Assembly: GCF_014636315.1 (NCBI RefSeq)
Contig: NZ_BMED01000003.1
Coordinates: 788,827 to 852,826 of the forward strand
Direction: 5' to 3'
From: Parundibacterium terreum
GTDB taxonomy: Bacteria; Pseudomonadota; Gammaproteobacteria; Burkholderiales; Burkholderiaceae_D
Length of the DNA stretch: 64,000 nt
The stretch's first letter is position 1, and each line of letters begins with the position of its first letter. Below are positions 1 through 8,424 of this stretch, in pieces. Under the pieces are notes generated by a model. The model worked only from the letters and a program-made list of their open reading frames with translations. It did no database searches and was not told where the DNA came from. A program made the translations under genes and the position numbers.

Positions 1-1442
1 TGCCCGACGCCGCCGAGCACGACGACCATGAAAGAATCGACGATGAAACCCTGTCCCAGGTCGGGGCCGACATTACCCAGTTGCGACAAGGCCACGCCGC
101 CCAAGCCGGCGATGCCGGAGCCCAGGCCGAAGGTCATCATGTCTATCTTGCCGGTAGGAACGCCGACGCAATCGGCCATGCGCCGGTTTTGCGTGACTGC
201 ACGCACGAACAAGCCCAGCCTGCTCTTGTTCAGTATCAGCCATACCGAGAACACGACAAACAGGGCAAAGAAAATGATGATGATGCGGTTATACGAGAGC
301 ACCAGCGAGCCCAGCACGGTAATGCCGCCGGACATCCAGGAAGGATTGGAAACTTCTACATTCTGCGCGCCGAAGATGGAACGTACCAATTGCATCAGGA
401 TCAGGCTGATGCCCCAGGTGCACAGCAGGGTTTCCAGCGGGCGGCCATAGAGCCAGCGTATGACGGTGCGTTCCAGGATGATGCCTACTGCGCCTGCGAC
501 GATGAAGGCTGCCGGCAGGGCGACGATCAGGTAGGCATCAATCGCTCCCGGCATGAATTTGCGGAAGGCGAGCTGGCAGGCATAGGTGGTGTAGGCGCCT
601 ATCATCAGCAATTCGCCGTGCGCCATATTGATGATGCCCATCAGGCCGAAAGTAATTGCCAGGCCCAGCGCTGCCAGCAGCAGCACGCTGCCGAGGGAAA
701 TACCATAAAACAGGTTGCCGACAAACTCCATCCTGGTCAGGCGGGAGTTGATTGCGTTCAGGGTGTTGACCACCTCGACACGTATTGACTCATCCGGCTC
801 GCCATAGCTGCCGTCCGGGTTCTGGGCCAGCATTTTTTGCAGCATGGGTTTCAGGTTGGCATTGTCGCTATCCACCAGCGATTTCACTGCCGCCTTGCGT
901 TGTGCCGCATCCGGTGACTGCAGGTTGGCTGTGGCGATAACCAGTTGCAGGATGCCCTTGATTTCGGGATCGTTTTCTTTGACGTAAGCCTTGGTCACCA
1001 GCGGTAATTGCTCCAGGCTGGCGTCTTTTTGCAGCTCCTTGGCGGCAGCCAGCCTGAGTGCTTTTTCCGGGGAAAATAATTTGAGGCCTGACAACGCGCT
1101 GTCGATAGCGCCGCGCAGACGATTATTGATGCTGATTGCCTCTATCCCTTCCGGTAGCGGCGTTGATTTTCCTGTCGCCGGATTATAGGCCTGGTCGTCG
1201 GTGACAATATAGACGTCGCCATCAGGCTTGGCGGGGTTTGCATACAGTGCTTCATTCTTCAGCGCATTCAGCACTTTGGAAGCATCTTCATTGGCCAGTG
1301 CCGCAATGGCATTAACCGCTTCTATGCGGGCATCCGGATCATCGCCGGCCAGCGGTTGCAGCAGCTTGGGATCGATATTGGCATGCGCGCCGAACGACAT
1401 CGTCAGCAGCAGCAGGGCCAGGCATTTTTTTATCAGGATCAT
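1..1442 (-). CDS. urtB: Urea ABC transporter permease UrtB (partial, C-terminus off the window)
   Basis: Inner-membrane permease of the high-affinity urea ABC transporter UrtABCDE. On the minus strand the protein opens with a signal-like segment (MILIKKCLALLLL) and a helical periplasmic region of about 230 residues, as is usual for UrtB. The LivH-type membrane domain follows, with the motifs FYGISLGSVLLLAALG, MGIINMAHGELLMIGAYT and LGSGIAGLGGVALSQLGNVG. The frame is open to the left edge, so the end of the last membrane part is missing. The start is the ATG at 1440-1442. It lies downstream of urtA on the same strand, the standard urt order. Family identity is clear; urea rather than another amide or branched-chain substrate follows from pairing with urtA. 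Confidence 0.93.
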   Translation of the reverse strand, partial: MILIKKCLALLLLTMSFGAHANIDPKLLQPLAGDDPDARIEAVNAIAALANEDASKVLNALKNEALYANPAKPDGDVYIVTDDQAYNPATGKSTPLPEGIEAISINNRLRGAIDSALSGLKLFSPEKALRLAAAKELQKDASLEQLPLVTKAYVKENDPEIKGILQLVIATANLQSPDAAQRKAAVKSLVDSDNANLKPMLQKMLAQNPDGSYGEPDESIRVEVVNTLNAINSRLTRMEFVGNLFYGISLGSVLLLAALGLAITFGLMGIINMAHGELLMIGAYTTYACQLAFRKFMPGAIDAYLIVALPAAFIVAGAVGIILERTVIRWLYGRPLETLLCTWGISLILMQLVRSIFGAQNVEVSNPSWMSGGITVLGSLVLSYNRIIIIFFALFVVFSVWLILNKSRLGLFVRAVTQNRRMADCVGVPTGKIDMMTFGLGSGIAGLGGVALSQLGNVGPDLGQGFIVDSFMVVVLGGVG

Positions 1443-1564
1443 AGTCGGCGCAAGGTTATGGTGCTTGGCGGCGTAATGCGTCCGCGTGCGCAGGACCCTG
1501 CAGGAGATTATCGATCATCTCCGGCAGGCGAGCCGCGCGGTTGAGGCCGCGCTGATTCAGCTAC

Positions 1565-1596
1565 TGGCTAGTAGTTGGTAAATTAACTACTAGCCA
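1565..1596 (-). promoter_or_regulatory. Intercistronic hairpin between urtA and urtB
   Basis: A perfect 12-bp inverted repeat (TGGCTAGTAGTT at 1565-1576 and its complement at 1585-1596) encloses an 8-base loop, 16 bases after the urtA stop. No T-run follows, so it is not a classical intrinsic terminator. Such hairpins after a binding-protein gene often protect its mRNA or partly attenuate the permease genes; that role is inferred. Confidence 0.6.
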
Positions 1597-1611
1597 TTAC
1601 AGCTAAAGCGA

Positions 1612-2865
1612 TTACAGCTTTTGCTTGCCTTCGTTACCAGGGATGTAAGGGCTCCAAGGCTGGGCACGGATAGTCGTCTTGGTTTTGTAGACGACGCTGA
1701 ACTGACCGTCAGCCTTGATTTCGCCTATCATCACAGGCTTGTGCAAGTGGTGATTGGTTTTATCCATCATCAGTTCAAAGCCGGAAGGCGCCTTGAAAGT
1801 CTGGCCGCCCATTGCCGCGATCACTTTGTCGGTATCGGTGGACTTAGCTTTTTCTACTGCCTGCTTCCACATATAGATGCCGACATAAGTCGCTTCCATA
1901 GGATCATTGGTTACGACAGTATTTGCATTCGGCAGTTTCTTGGCGGCAGCGTAGTCTTTCCATTTCTTGATGAACTCGGTGTTGACGGGGTTTTTCACAG
2001 ATTCAAAATAATTCCATGCCGCCAGATGGCCAACCAGCGGCTTGGTATCCACGCCGCGCAGTTCTTCTTCGCCCACAGAGAATGCAACGACAGGCACGTC
2101 AGTCGCTTTCAGGCCGGCATTACCCAGTTCCTTGTAGAAAGGCACGTTGGAATCGCCGTTGATGGTAGAGATCACTGCGGTTTTACCGCCTGCAGAGAAT
2201 TTTTTGATATTGGCTACGATGGTCTGATAGTCCGAATGGCCGAACGGCGTATACACTTCATCGATATCGGTATCCTTCACACCCTTGCTATGCAGGAAAG
2301 CGCGCAGGATTTTGTTGGTCGTGCGCGGGTATACATAGTCTGTGCCCAGCAACACAAAGCGCTTGGCGCCGCCGCCTTCCTTGGACATCAGGTATTCCGT
2401 GGCCGGGATCGCTTGCTGGTTAGGCGCTGCACCGGTGTAGAACACGTTCTTTTCCAGTTCTTCGCCTTCGTACTGCACAGGGTAGAACAGCAGGCTATTC
2501 AATTCCTTGAATACCGGCAGCGTGGATTTGCGTGAAACGGAAGTCCAGCAGCCGAATACCACGGCGACCTTGTCCTGCGTCACCAGTTGGCGCGCTTTTT
2601 CTGCAAACAGCGGCCAGTTGGAGGCCGGATCTACGACTACCGCCTCCAGTTTCTTGCCCATCACGCCGCCCTTGGCGTTGATCTCATCTATCGTCATCAG
2701 GGCGACATCTTTCAGCGATGTTTCGGAAATAGCCATGGTGCCGGACAAGGAATGCAGGATGCCGACCTTGATGGTGTCTTCAGCCAGGGCTTGAGTGACC
2801 CAGCCGGATGTCGCGAGTGCCATTGCGCCTAGCGCTGTTGCTTTTAGTAAAGTACGACGAGACAT
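1612..2865 (-). CDS. urtA: Urea ABC transporter substrate-binding protein UrtA
   Basis: Periplasmic urea-binding protein (417 aa) delivering urea to UrtBCDE. The start is the ATG at 2863-2865, preceded by GGAG; the frame stays open further upstream but has no comparable ribosome site. The N-terminus MSRRTLLKATALGAMALA fits a twin-arginine signal (SRRxxLK) with cleavage near ALA-ED. The mature part opens with DTIKVGILHSLSGTMAISE, typical of the family, and continues as a type I periplasmic-binding fold (Peripla_BP_5). A sigma-54-like promoter lies about 90 bases upstream, which fits nitrogen-controlled expression. The urtB gene follows after a hairpin. Close relatives bind short-chain amides or branched amino acids, but similarity along the whole length supports UrtA. 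Confidence 0.93.
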   Translation of the reverse strand: MSRRTLLKATALGAMALATSGWVTQALAEDTIKVGILHSLSGTMAISETSLKDVALMTIDEINAKGGVMGKKLEAVVVDPASNWPLFAEKARQLVTQDKVAVVFGCWTSVSRKSTLPVFKELNSLLFYPVQYEGEELEKNVFYTGAAPNQQAIPATEYLMSKEGGGAKRFVLLGTDYVYPRTTNKILRAFLHSKGVKDTDIDEVYTPFGHSDYQTIVANIKKFSAGGKTAVISTINGDSNVPFYKELGNAGLKATDVPVVAFSVGEEELRGVDTKPLVGHLAAWNYFESVKNPVNTEFIKKWKDYAAAKKLPNANTVVTNDPMEATYVGIYMWKQAVEKAKSTDTDKVIAAMGGQTFKAPSGFELMMDKTNHHLHKPVMIGEIKADGQFSVVYKTKTTIRAQPWSPYIPGNEGKQKL

Positions 2866-2950
2866 GATTTCTCCAAATAGTGATGAGGACAGATGTTGAC
2901 CAAATACTGCGAGATGCGATGAGATGACGCGTGACTTCCACAAAAGGAAA

Positions 2951-2968
2951 TAGCAGTTTGCGTGCCAG
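2951..2968 (-). promoter_or_regulatory. Probable sigma-54 promoter of urtA
   Basis: Read on the minus strand, the sequence is CTGGCACGCAAACTGCTA. It matches the sigma-54 consensus TGGCACG-N4-TTGCW with one mismatch, and the GG and GC elements have the correct spacing. Transcription would begin near 2941, giving a leader of about 76 bases before urtA. An NtrC-like half site (TGGTGCA, 3090-3096) lies about 150 bases upstream of that point. The rest of the 340-base gap up to the DUF349 gene shows no other gene. The promoter call is by eye. Confidence 0.55.
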
Positions 2969-3205
2969 CGGAGATTTGGGCTTTTACGGGGCATTCAGGT
3001 GTGGAGCCCGCTTAGAATTTGACAAACCGGGTGCGAATTTCTCCCTGAATTCGTGCGGAAATGGGGCTTTTAGGCTATTTGTTAGATAATGGTGCAAATA
3101 TTGAATCGATCGCCTGGCCGGGTAAATAATAGAAGCGGGCGACTATTCATTTGAGCCTTCCTGCTATCATGTTCGTTTTGCCTTTTCCTCTGGTACACCA
3201 TCATC

Positions 3206-5767
3206 ATGTTCGACTTCCTGTTCAAACGAAAATCCAAATCTCCCACCCCGGCCCAGGCCATTTCTGCGCAGGCGGCGTCCCAGCAGGAAAATCAGGAGAT
3301 CAAAAAGCAGCAGGCCGAGCGGGCAAGAAACGCAGCCCTGGCACAATTGGAGCAAATTTCCCAGGATGAGGCTGCGGTCGTCAATTTTCTGACTACTTGC
3401 GATTTTGCCGATGGCCGCCTGAAAGCCGCACAATATATACATACAGAGGCAGCGCTGAACCAGGTGCTTGTGGCGGTCCGGAATACCGACAGGCGGGTTG
3501 CCAAGCTGGTGCAGTCGCGGCTGGACCTCATTTTGCAGGCGGGCAAGCAACAAGCGGCCGCACAGGCACATATTGCCGCTGCGCGACAAATGGCAGCGGC
3601 GCAGCATCTGCTGGCAAATCAGGTAGCGGAGCTGGACAGGCAGGTCGCCGGCTTGAAAGGTTTTCCTGCGGAGTTGAGGGAGGAGTTTGAATTACTGCGC
3701 CAGACTCTGGATACGAGATTGCAGGCGCAAACCGCCCTGCAGCGCAGGGTCTTGAATTTGATCGCCAAGCTGCATGAGTTGGCTGCGACCGATGATATTC
3801 AGCCGCAGCAGGCTCAGCATACCCTGGGCCAGTTGCAAGCGGAATTTGACGACAGTATGTCGCAAGTCGAGGCTGTTTCTCTGCCCAAAAATCTGGCTCA
3901 GGAATTTGCGGAAGAAATCGCCGATCTGCGCAAAACTATCGATGCGCAACTGGACGTATTGCGCAAACAGGCAGAAGAACATGCGAGGGCGGAGAAAAAA
4001 GCAGCGGATAAGGCCGCTGCCATCGCTGATGCCGCGGCGGCACTGGCTGCGCAGGCAGCGATTGAATTTACCGCTGCGCCGGATGCTGTGGCCGCTGATA
4101 TCGCGCAACGCGACGGAACTCAGCCTGCACCTGCGCCAGTAGTAAAAAAAGAAAGCCAGGAAAACAGGGAAAAGCCAGCCCTGATCACGTCCAGCGTGGG
4201 AAAAATTACTGCTGCAATCCAGGGCATCGAAGATGCGCTTGCACAAGGTACGGTACAGGTCGCACTGAAGCTGGACCGCGAACTGCGCGGCATAGATTTG
4301 AAAGCATCCGGCGCTTCCACCTCCTTGCGCGACAAGCTGACGCGTCTGCGCAGCGAGTTGGGGCATTTACAGGGCTGGGCCAAGTGGGGCGGAGGCGTTT
4401 CACGTGATGAGCTGATCAAGACTGCCGAAGAACTGGCTGCACTGAAACTGGAGCCGAATGAGTTGGCCAAGCGTGTGGCGGATTTGCGCGATCGCTGGAA
4501 GGCCATGGAGGCGGTCAGCGGTTCTGCCAACAAGGAAGTGTGGGAGCGTTTTGATGCGGCGTGCACGCAAGCCTATGCGCCTGCTGCCTCCTACTTCCAG
4601 CAGCTGGGTGAAGAACGCAAAGCCAATCTGGAGAAGGCAGATGCGATGATCGCAGAACTGCGCTCCCATGCCGGTTTGCTGAACCAGCCGCCGGTGGATT
4701 GGAAAGCCCTTGTGAACCTGGGGCAACAGGCCAGGCAAAAGTGGCAGGCTCTGGGACCCATCGATCGTAAGCACCGGACCCGGCTGGAAGCCGAGTTTGA
4801 CGCAGCCTATAAAATATTGTGGACTCCTTTGGAAGAGCGCAGGCAGCAGGAGATCCTGTCCAGGGAGGCACTGATCAGCGAGGCTCAGGCGCTCAACCCC
4901 GATCAGCGCGCCGTGGTGGACCAGGTAAGAGCGCTGCAGGCGCGCTGGCAGGAGCAGGCCGGCAGCGTTCCCTTGAAGCGTAAAGATGAGCAAGCCCTGT
5001 GGGAAAAATTCCGCGCAGCCTGTGATGCGATCTTTGCACAGCGCCGCGCAGCCTCGGAAACTGCCGACAGCCAGCGCAAGGAGAGCCTGCAGGCCAAGGA
5101 GAATATATGCGCAGAGTTGGAGCAGGCCGAGCTGGCGGATGATCAAAAAATCAAGCAATTATTGCAACAAAGTGCAGCGGCCTGGCGTAATGCCGGCTAC
5201 GTGCCCAAGGCCGACGAGACCGCCATAGAGCAGCGTTATAAAGCGGCAGTCAATAAGCTCGAAGAGTTGGCGCGACAACTGCTTGGCGCAAAAAGTGCAG
5301 AGCTGAAACAGGTGCTGGAGCAAAAAATCCGCATCTGCCACGCACTGGAAACCATGCTGGTGCTGGATGCTGTTGATGATGCCAGGATAGAACAGCTATC
5401 GGCGGAGTGGGCTGCTTTGCCCAATTTGCCGGCAAAAGCCGCAAGTTCCATGAACCGCCGCTTTGCCGCCATCGTCAAGGCCTTGCAAGCAAGGGATCAG
5501 GCGTATGTCGGCGTATTGCGGGATAATGCAGCTAGCTTCGATCAGCATTTGCTGCAACTGGAAATCATCGCCGGTGTAGAGAGCCCTGAAGCCTACTCGC
5601 GTGAGCGTTTGCAGATGCAGGTGAAGGTATTGCAGGCATCGTTACAGTCGGGCGGCAAGCAAACGGCCGCCGAAGACCAGTTGCGCGATTTGTACGCATT
5701 GGCGGCGATGACGACAGAGGCGCAACTACAGAGATTGCGGAATATTCTGGCAGTCAGTGCAATTTGA
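3206..5767 (+). CDS. DUF349 domain-containing protein
   Basis: Large alpha-helical protein of 853 aa of unknown function. The first 12 residues (MFDFLFKRKSKS) are basic and hydrophobic, and an Ala/Gln/Glu-rich coiled coil follows. From about residue 340 to the end there are tandem DUF349 units, recognisable by the recurring pattern of Trp, a Phe-Asp/Ala core and LW or VW (for example KEVWERFDAACTQAY, HRTRLEAEFDAAYKILW, EQALWEKFRAACDAIF). DUF349 proteins are widespread in Burkholderiales and are predicted to be cytoplasmic or membrane-associated. It stands alone between the divergent urtA and the next plus-strand pair. No enzymatic motif is visible. Confidence 0.85.
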   Translation: MFDFLFKRKSKSPTPAQAISAQAASQQENQEIKKQQAERARNAALAQLEQISQDEAAVVNFLTTCDFADGRLKAAQYIHTEAALNQVLVAVRNTDRRVAKLVQSRLDLILQAGKQQAAAQAHIAAARQMAAAQHLLANQVAELDRQVAGLKGFPAELREEFELLRQTLDTRLQAQTALQRRVLNLIAKLHELAATDDIQPQQAQHTLGQLQAEFDDSMSQVEAVSLPKNLAQEFAEEIADLRKTIDAQLDVLRKQAEEHARAEKKAADKAAAIADAAAALAAQAAIEFTAAPDAVAADIAQRDGTQPAPAPVVKKESQENREKPALITSSVGKITAAIQGIEDALAQGTVQVALKLDRELRGIDLKASGASTSLRDKLTRLRSELGHLQGWAKWGGGVSRDELIKTAEELAALKLEPNELAKRVADLRDRWKAMEAVSGSANKEVWERFDAACTQAYAPAASYFQQLGEERKANLEKADAMIAELRSHAGLLNQPPVDWKALVNLGQQARQKWQALGPIDRKHRTRLEAEFDAAYKILWTPLEERRQQEILSREALISEAQALNPDQRAVVDQVRALQARWQEQAGSVPLKRKDEQALWEKFRAACDAIFAQRRAASETADSQRKESLQAKENICAELEQAELADDQKIKQLLQQSAAAWRNAGYVPKADETAIEQRYKAAVNKLEELARQLLGAKSAELKQVLEQKIRICHALETMLVLDAVDDARIEQLSAEWAALPNLPAKAASSMNRRFAAIVKALQARDQAYVGVLRDNAASFDQHLLQLEIIAGVESPEAYSRERLQMQVKVLQASLQSGGKQTAAEDQLRDLYALAAMTTEAQLQRLRNILAVSAI

Positions 5768-5911
5768 TCACAGCTGCTTTGACCGCAATAGTGAAACCAA
5801 ATTCTTGCACGGAACTCTGAAATATGGTCTGTGACATAAGTCCGCTCCTTGCTTGATACCTGAGCGGATTCCACGGCACGCATTGAATATGAAAGTATGA
5901 AAGGAATAAAG

Positions 5912-6604
5912 ATGAGCTACGTATTTCCCCCCGTCGCTGCAGCCGTGCCTGTAGCCGGTTCCGATGCCTTGTTTCCCGTACACAGGATCTACTGTGTAGG
6001 ACGTAATTATGTCGACCACGCGAAGGAAATGGGCCACAGCGGCCGCGAGGCGCCGTTCTTTTTCATGAAACCTGCAGACGCAGTGCTGCCGGTGGCTGAA
6101 GGGACGACGGGCGAGATGCCTTATCCCAGCATGACCAAGAACCTGCATCACGAAATTGAACTGGTGGTTGCAATAGGCAAAGACGGCAAAGATATTTCCG
6201 TGGAAGATGCCGCTTCGTATGTATGGGGTTATGCAATTGGCCTTGATATGACACGGCGAGACCTGCAAGCGGAAGCCAAGGAGCTGGGGCGCCCATGGTG
6301 CACCGGCAAAGGCTTTGACAATTCCGCGCCGATTTCAGCCATCTATCCCGTTGCACAGACTAAGCTGATCAACGAAGGAAACATCCATCTGGATGTGAAT
6401 GGCGCGCAGCGTCAGGACAGCGATATCCGCAAACTGATCTGGAATGTGGCAGAGACTATCGCGTATCTGTCCAAATTTTATGAACTGAAAGCGGGAGACC
6501 TGATTTTTACCGGCACGCCGGAAGGTGTGGCTGCGGTCAAGCAGGGCGATTTGCTGGAAGGCCGCATCGCCGGCCTGGGCTCGCTGAAGATTAAACTGGT
6601 CTGA
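5912..6604 (+). CDS. Fumarylacetoacetate hydrolase family protein (probable fumarylpyruvate or fumarylacetoacetate hydrolase)
   Basis: Cytoplasmic hydrolase of 230 aa that cleaves a C-C bond in an acylpyruvate or fumarylacetoacetate-type intermediate of aromatic degradation. Family motifs are present: CVGRNYVDHAKEMG, PFFFMKPADAV, the acidic metal ligands around LHHEIELVVAIG, GYAIGLDMTRRDLQ, and LIFTGTPEGVAAV near the end. The start at 5912 has AAAGGA six to eight bases upstream; an earlier in-frame ATG at 5897 lacks a good ribosome site. The maleylacetoacetate isomerase gene follows after 12 bases, so the two form an operon. The pair fits gentisate or homogentisate breakdown; which substrate cannot be told, since no ring-cleaving dioxygenase is in view. 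Confidence 0.88.
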   Translation: MSYVFPPVAAAVPVAGSDALFPVHRIYCVGRNYVDHAKEMGHSGREAPFFFMKPADAVLPVAEGTTGEMPYPSMTKNLHHEIELVVAIGKDGKDISVEDAASYVWGYAIGLDMTRRDLQAEAKELGRPWCTGKGFDNSAPISAIYPVAQTKLINEGNIHLDVNGAQRQDSDIRKLIWNVAETIAYLSKFYELKAGDLIFTGTPEGVAAVKQGDLLEGRIAGLGSLKIKLV

Positions 6605-6616
6605 AGAGGAGATTGC

Positions 6617-7273
6617 ATGAAGCTGTATAGCTATTTTCGCAGTTCCGCATCCTACCGGGTGCGTGTCGTCCTGAATCTCAAGGGACTGGACTACGAGACG
6701 GTACCCATTCACCTCGTCAAAAATGGCGGAGAGCAGCATTCCGACAGCTTCCGTGCAATCAATCCTGAAGAGCTTGTGCCTGCCTTCTGCGATATGCATG
6801 AAGGCCGGGACGTCGCCTTGACTCAGTCGCTGGCAATCATCGAATATCTGGAAGAGGCCTACCCGGAAATTCCAGTCTTGCCCGCGAATGCCATCGACCG
6901 TGCACATGTCCGTTCGCTGGCTTTGTCCGTCGCCTGCGAAATCCATCCGGTGAATAACCTGCGCGTATTGCGCTACCTGACCAAGGATCTTGGTTTTACT
7001 GAAGAGCAGAAAAATGCCTGGTACAGGCACTGGTGTGAAGCCGGCATGGCAGCGCTGGAACAGAAGCTGGCAGCCGATCCGCGTACCGGCCGGTTTTGTT
7101 TCGGCGATACGCCTACGCTGGCTGACTGCTGCCTGGTTCCGCAGGTGTTTAATGCGCAGCGCTTTAATTGCGACCTGAGCCGGATGCCGACCATCATGCG
7201 CATCAATCAGGCATGTCTGGAGTTGAACGCGTTTATCAAAGCAGCGCCAGCGAGCCAGCCGGATGCGGAATAG
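6617..7273 (+). CDS. maiA: Maleylacetoacetate (or maleylpyruvate) isomerase
   Basis: Glutathione-dependent cis-trans isomerase of the zeta-class glutathione transferase family, 218 aa (usual 210-220). The N-terminal thioredoxin-like domain carries the zeta-class active-site stretch SSASYRVR at residues 9-16, and LTQSLAIIEYLEE is the glutathione-binding segment. The C-terminal all-helical domain includes the FCFGDTPTLADCCLVPQVF motif. A ribosome site (GAGGAG) lies between the upstream stop and this ATG. It would convert maleylacetoacetate or maleylpyruvate to the fumaryl isomer, which the upstream hydrolase then cleaves. Two hairpins close the transcription unit. Confidence 0.92.
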   Translation: MKLYSYFRSSASYRVRVVLNLKGLDYETVPIHLVKNGGEQHSDSFRAINPEELVPAFCDMHEGRDVALTQSLAIIEYLEEAYPEIPVLPANAIDRAHVRSLALSVACEIHPVNNLRVLRYLTKDLGFTEEQKNAWYRHWCEAGMAALEQKLAADPRTGRFCFGDTPTLADCCLVPQVFNAQRFNCDLSRMPTIMRINQACLELNAFIKAAPASQPDAE

Positions 7274-7285
7274 ATGAAACAAACA

Positions 7286-7351
7286 ATATCCCAGGCTGGC
7301 CTGGGATATGTGCAGGCGAAAAAAAGGATACCTGTTGCGGTATCCTTTTTT
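7286..7351. terminator. Tandem hairpins, bidirectional terminator
   Basis: Two perfect inverted repeats lie back to back. One has a 10-bp stem with a 4-base loop (7286-7295/7300-7309). The other has an AAAAAGGATACC stem (7321-7332) with complement at 7339-7350 and a T-run. The A-run on one side and T-run on the other let it end both maiA and the convergent receiver gene. Confidence 0.85.
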
Positions 7352-7403
7352 GTTTGCTGCCGTTTACTTTAGTTTGCAGCCAGATTGCAACTCAGTTTGC
7401 AAT

Positions 7404-8054
7404 TCAGTTTGCAAGATCGTCGGAGGCAGGTGGGTTGTTGGCCAACGTATCGCTCAGAACGGATATCAGTATCGACCTAGTCAGCTTGGACTTTGTCGTA
7501 TAGCCGTCGATGGCGAACTCGTGATTCACTTGTTTTTCCGGTGCATAGCCAGGCTGGCCGGTACGCAGCACGATGCGCAGTTTGTCACGGCCCAGGTCAT
7601 TGCGGATGACGCTGACCAGTTTCAGGCCGGCGTCGACGGTTTCCATAACCACATCCAGCAACACCAGAGCCAGATCCTGGTTGGTTTCTATGACGGACCT
7701 GGCTTCACGGGCAGAATAGGCATGCAGGAATTCCAGCGGCCTGCCATGTATCTGCACTCCGCTCAGTGCAAGCAAGGTGGTTTCGTGGACATTAGTGTCG
7801 TCATCGGCGATCAGGATTTTCCAGGGAATAAAGCTGGTTTTTGCCTGTGAATCGGCACTGTCTTCTTCCAGGAAATCGATAATGTCGTCGTCATTCTGAC
7901 CCAGGCTGCAGCTTAATAAGCCATCTTCAGTCAGATACGACGATAAACCTATATCTCCAACATAAACTCCAGCGGCGGAAAATTCGCGAGGGGTGGAGTA
8001 GTAGCGGTATGCGCGCTCAATCAAGCCGGGCGTTTTACTGTGGTGCTGCTTCAT
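7404..8054 (-). CDS. Stand-alone response regulator receiver protein
   Basis: A 216-aa protein with an unusual N-terminal stretch of about 75 residues of unknown role and then a CheY-like receiver. Visible receiver features are the acidic pocket in KILIADDDTNVHE, the phospho-acceptor Asp in ALVLLDVVME, the conserved Thr in VLRTGQPG, and the Lys in DGYTTKSKLT. The receiver sequence resembles those normally joined to DUF3369 and HD-GYP output domains, but here the protein ends after the receiver, so it may act by protein contact. Ribosome site GGGAGA precedes the ATG. It is divergent from a large sensor kinase gene that may be its partner. Confidence 0.8.
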   Translation of the reverse strand: MKQHHSKTPGLIERAYRYYSTPREFSAAGVYVGDIGLSSYLTEDGLLSCSLGQNDDDIIDFLEEDSADSQAKTSFIPWKILIADDDTNVHETTLLALSGVQIHGRPLEFLHAYSAREARSVIETNQDLALVLLDVVMETVDAGLKLVSVIRNDLGRDKLRIVLRTGQPGYAPEKQVNHEFAIDGYTTKSKLTRSILISVLSDTLANNPPASDDLAN

Positions 8055-8424
8055 CAGTTATCTCCCTGTTGCTTGGATTAAATTTTTCTTCAATTTAATC
8101 TTATGTGAACCTGCATTGATAATCAAGAGCGTGGGGGGCTATTTTGTTAAAAATTGACAACTTGAATTGACAGTTCTTTGTTGTCTGGGACAAATAAGTG
8201 ATTATTCAGTGTAACCTGAGTTTTGTATCAAGCCCATGCTAATTTGAAAAATCATAATGATAGTATGGACGCTGACAGTACTCATGGGTATGTGCAATGC
8301 AGCATTGCGTAACGCGCATCCTGCATGAAATGAGTTCTAAATAGACAGGACCGGTTCACTTTCGCGGGTGATGCAATGAAAGGTCCGAAGAATCGTTGAA
8401 ACAGGTGCTGAATCCGGGACTTTC
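8055..8424. other. Divergent intergenic region
   Basis: AT-rich gap of 370 bases between the divergent receiver and sensor-kinase genes. It should contain both promoters. No convincing -35/-10 pair, operator or small gene could be fixed by eye. Confidence 0.5.

Noticed and set aside
28..1544. Several plus-strand open frames over the urtB region
   Set aside because: They are antisense to a continuous UrtB reading frame on the minus strand and have no family motifs.
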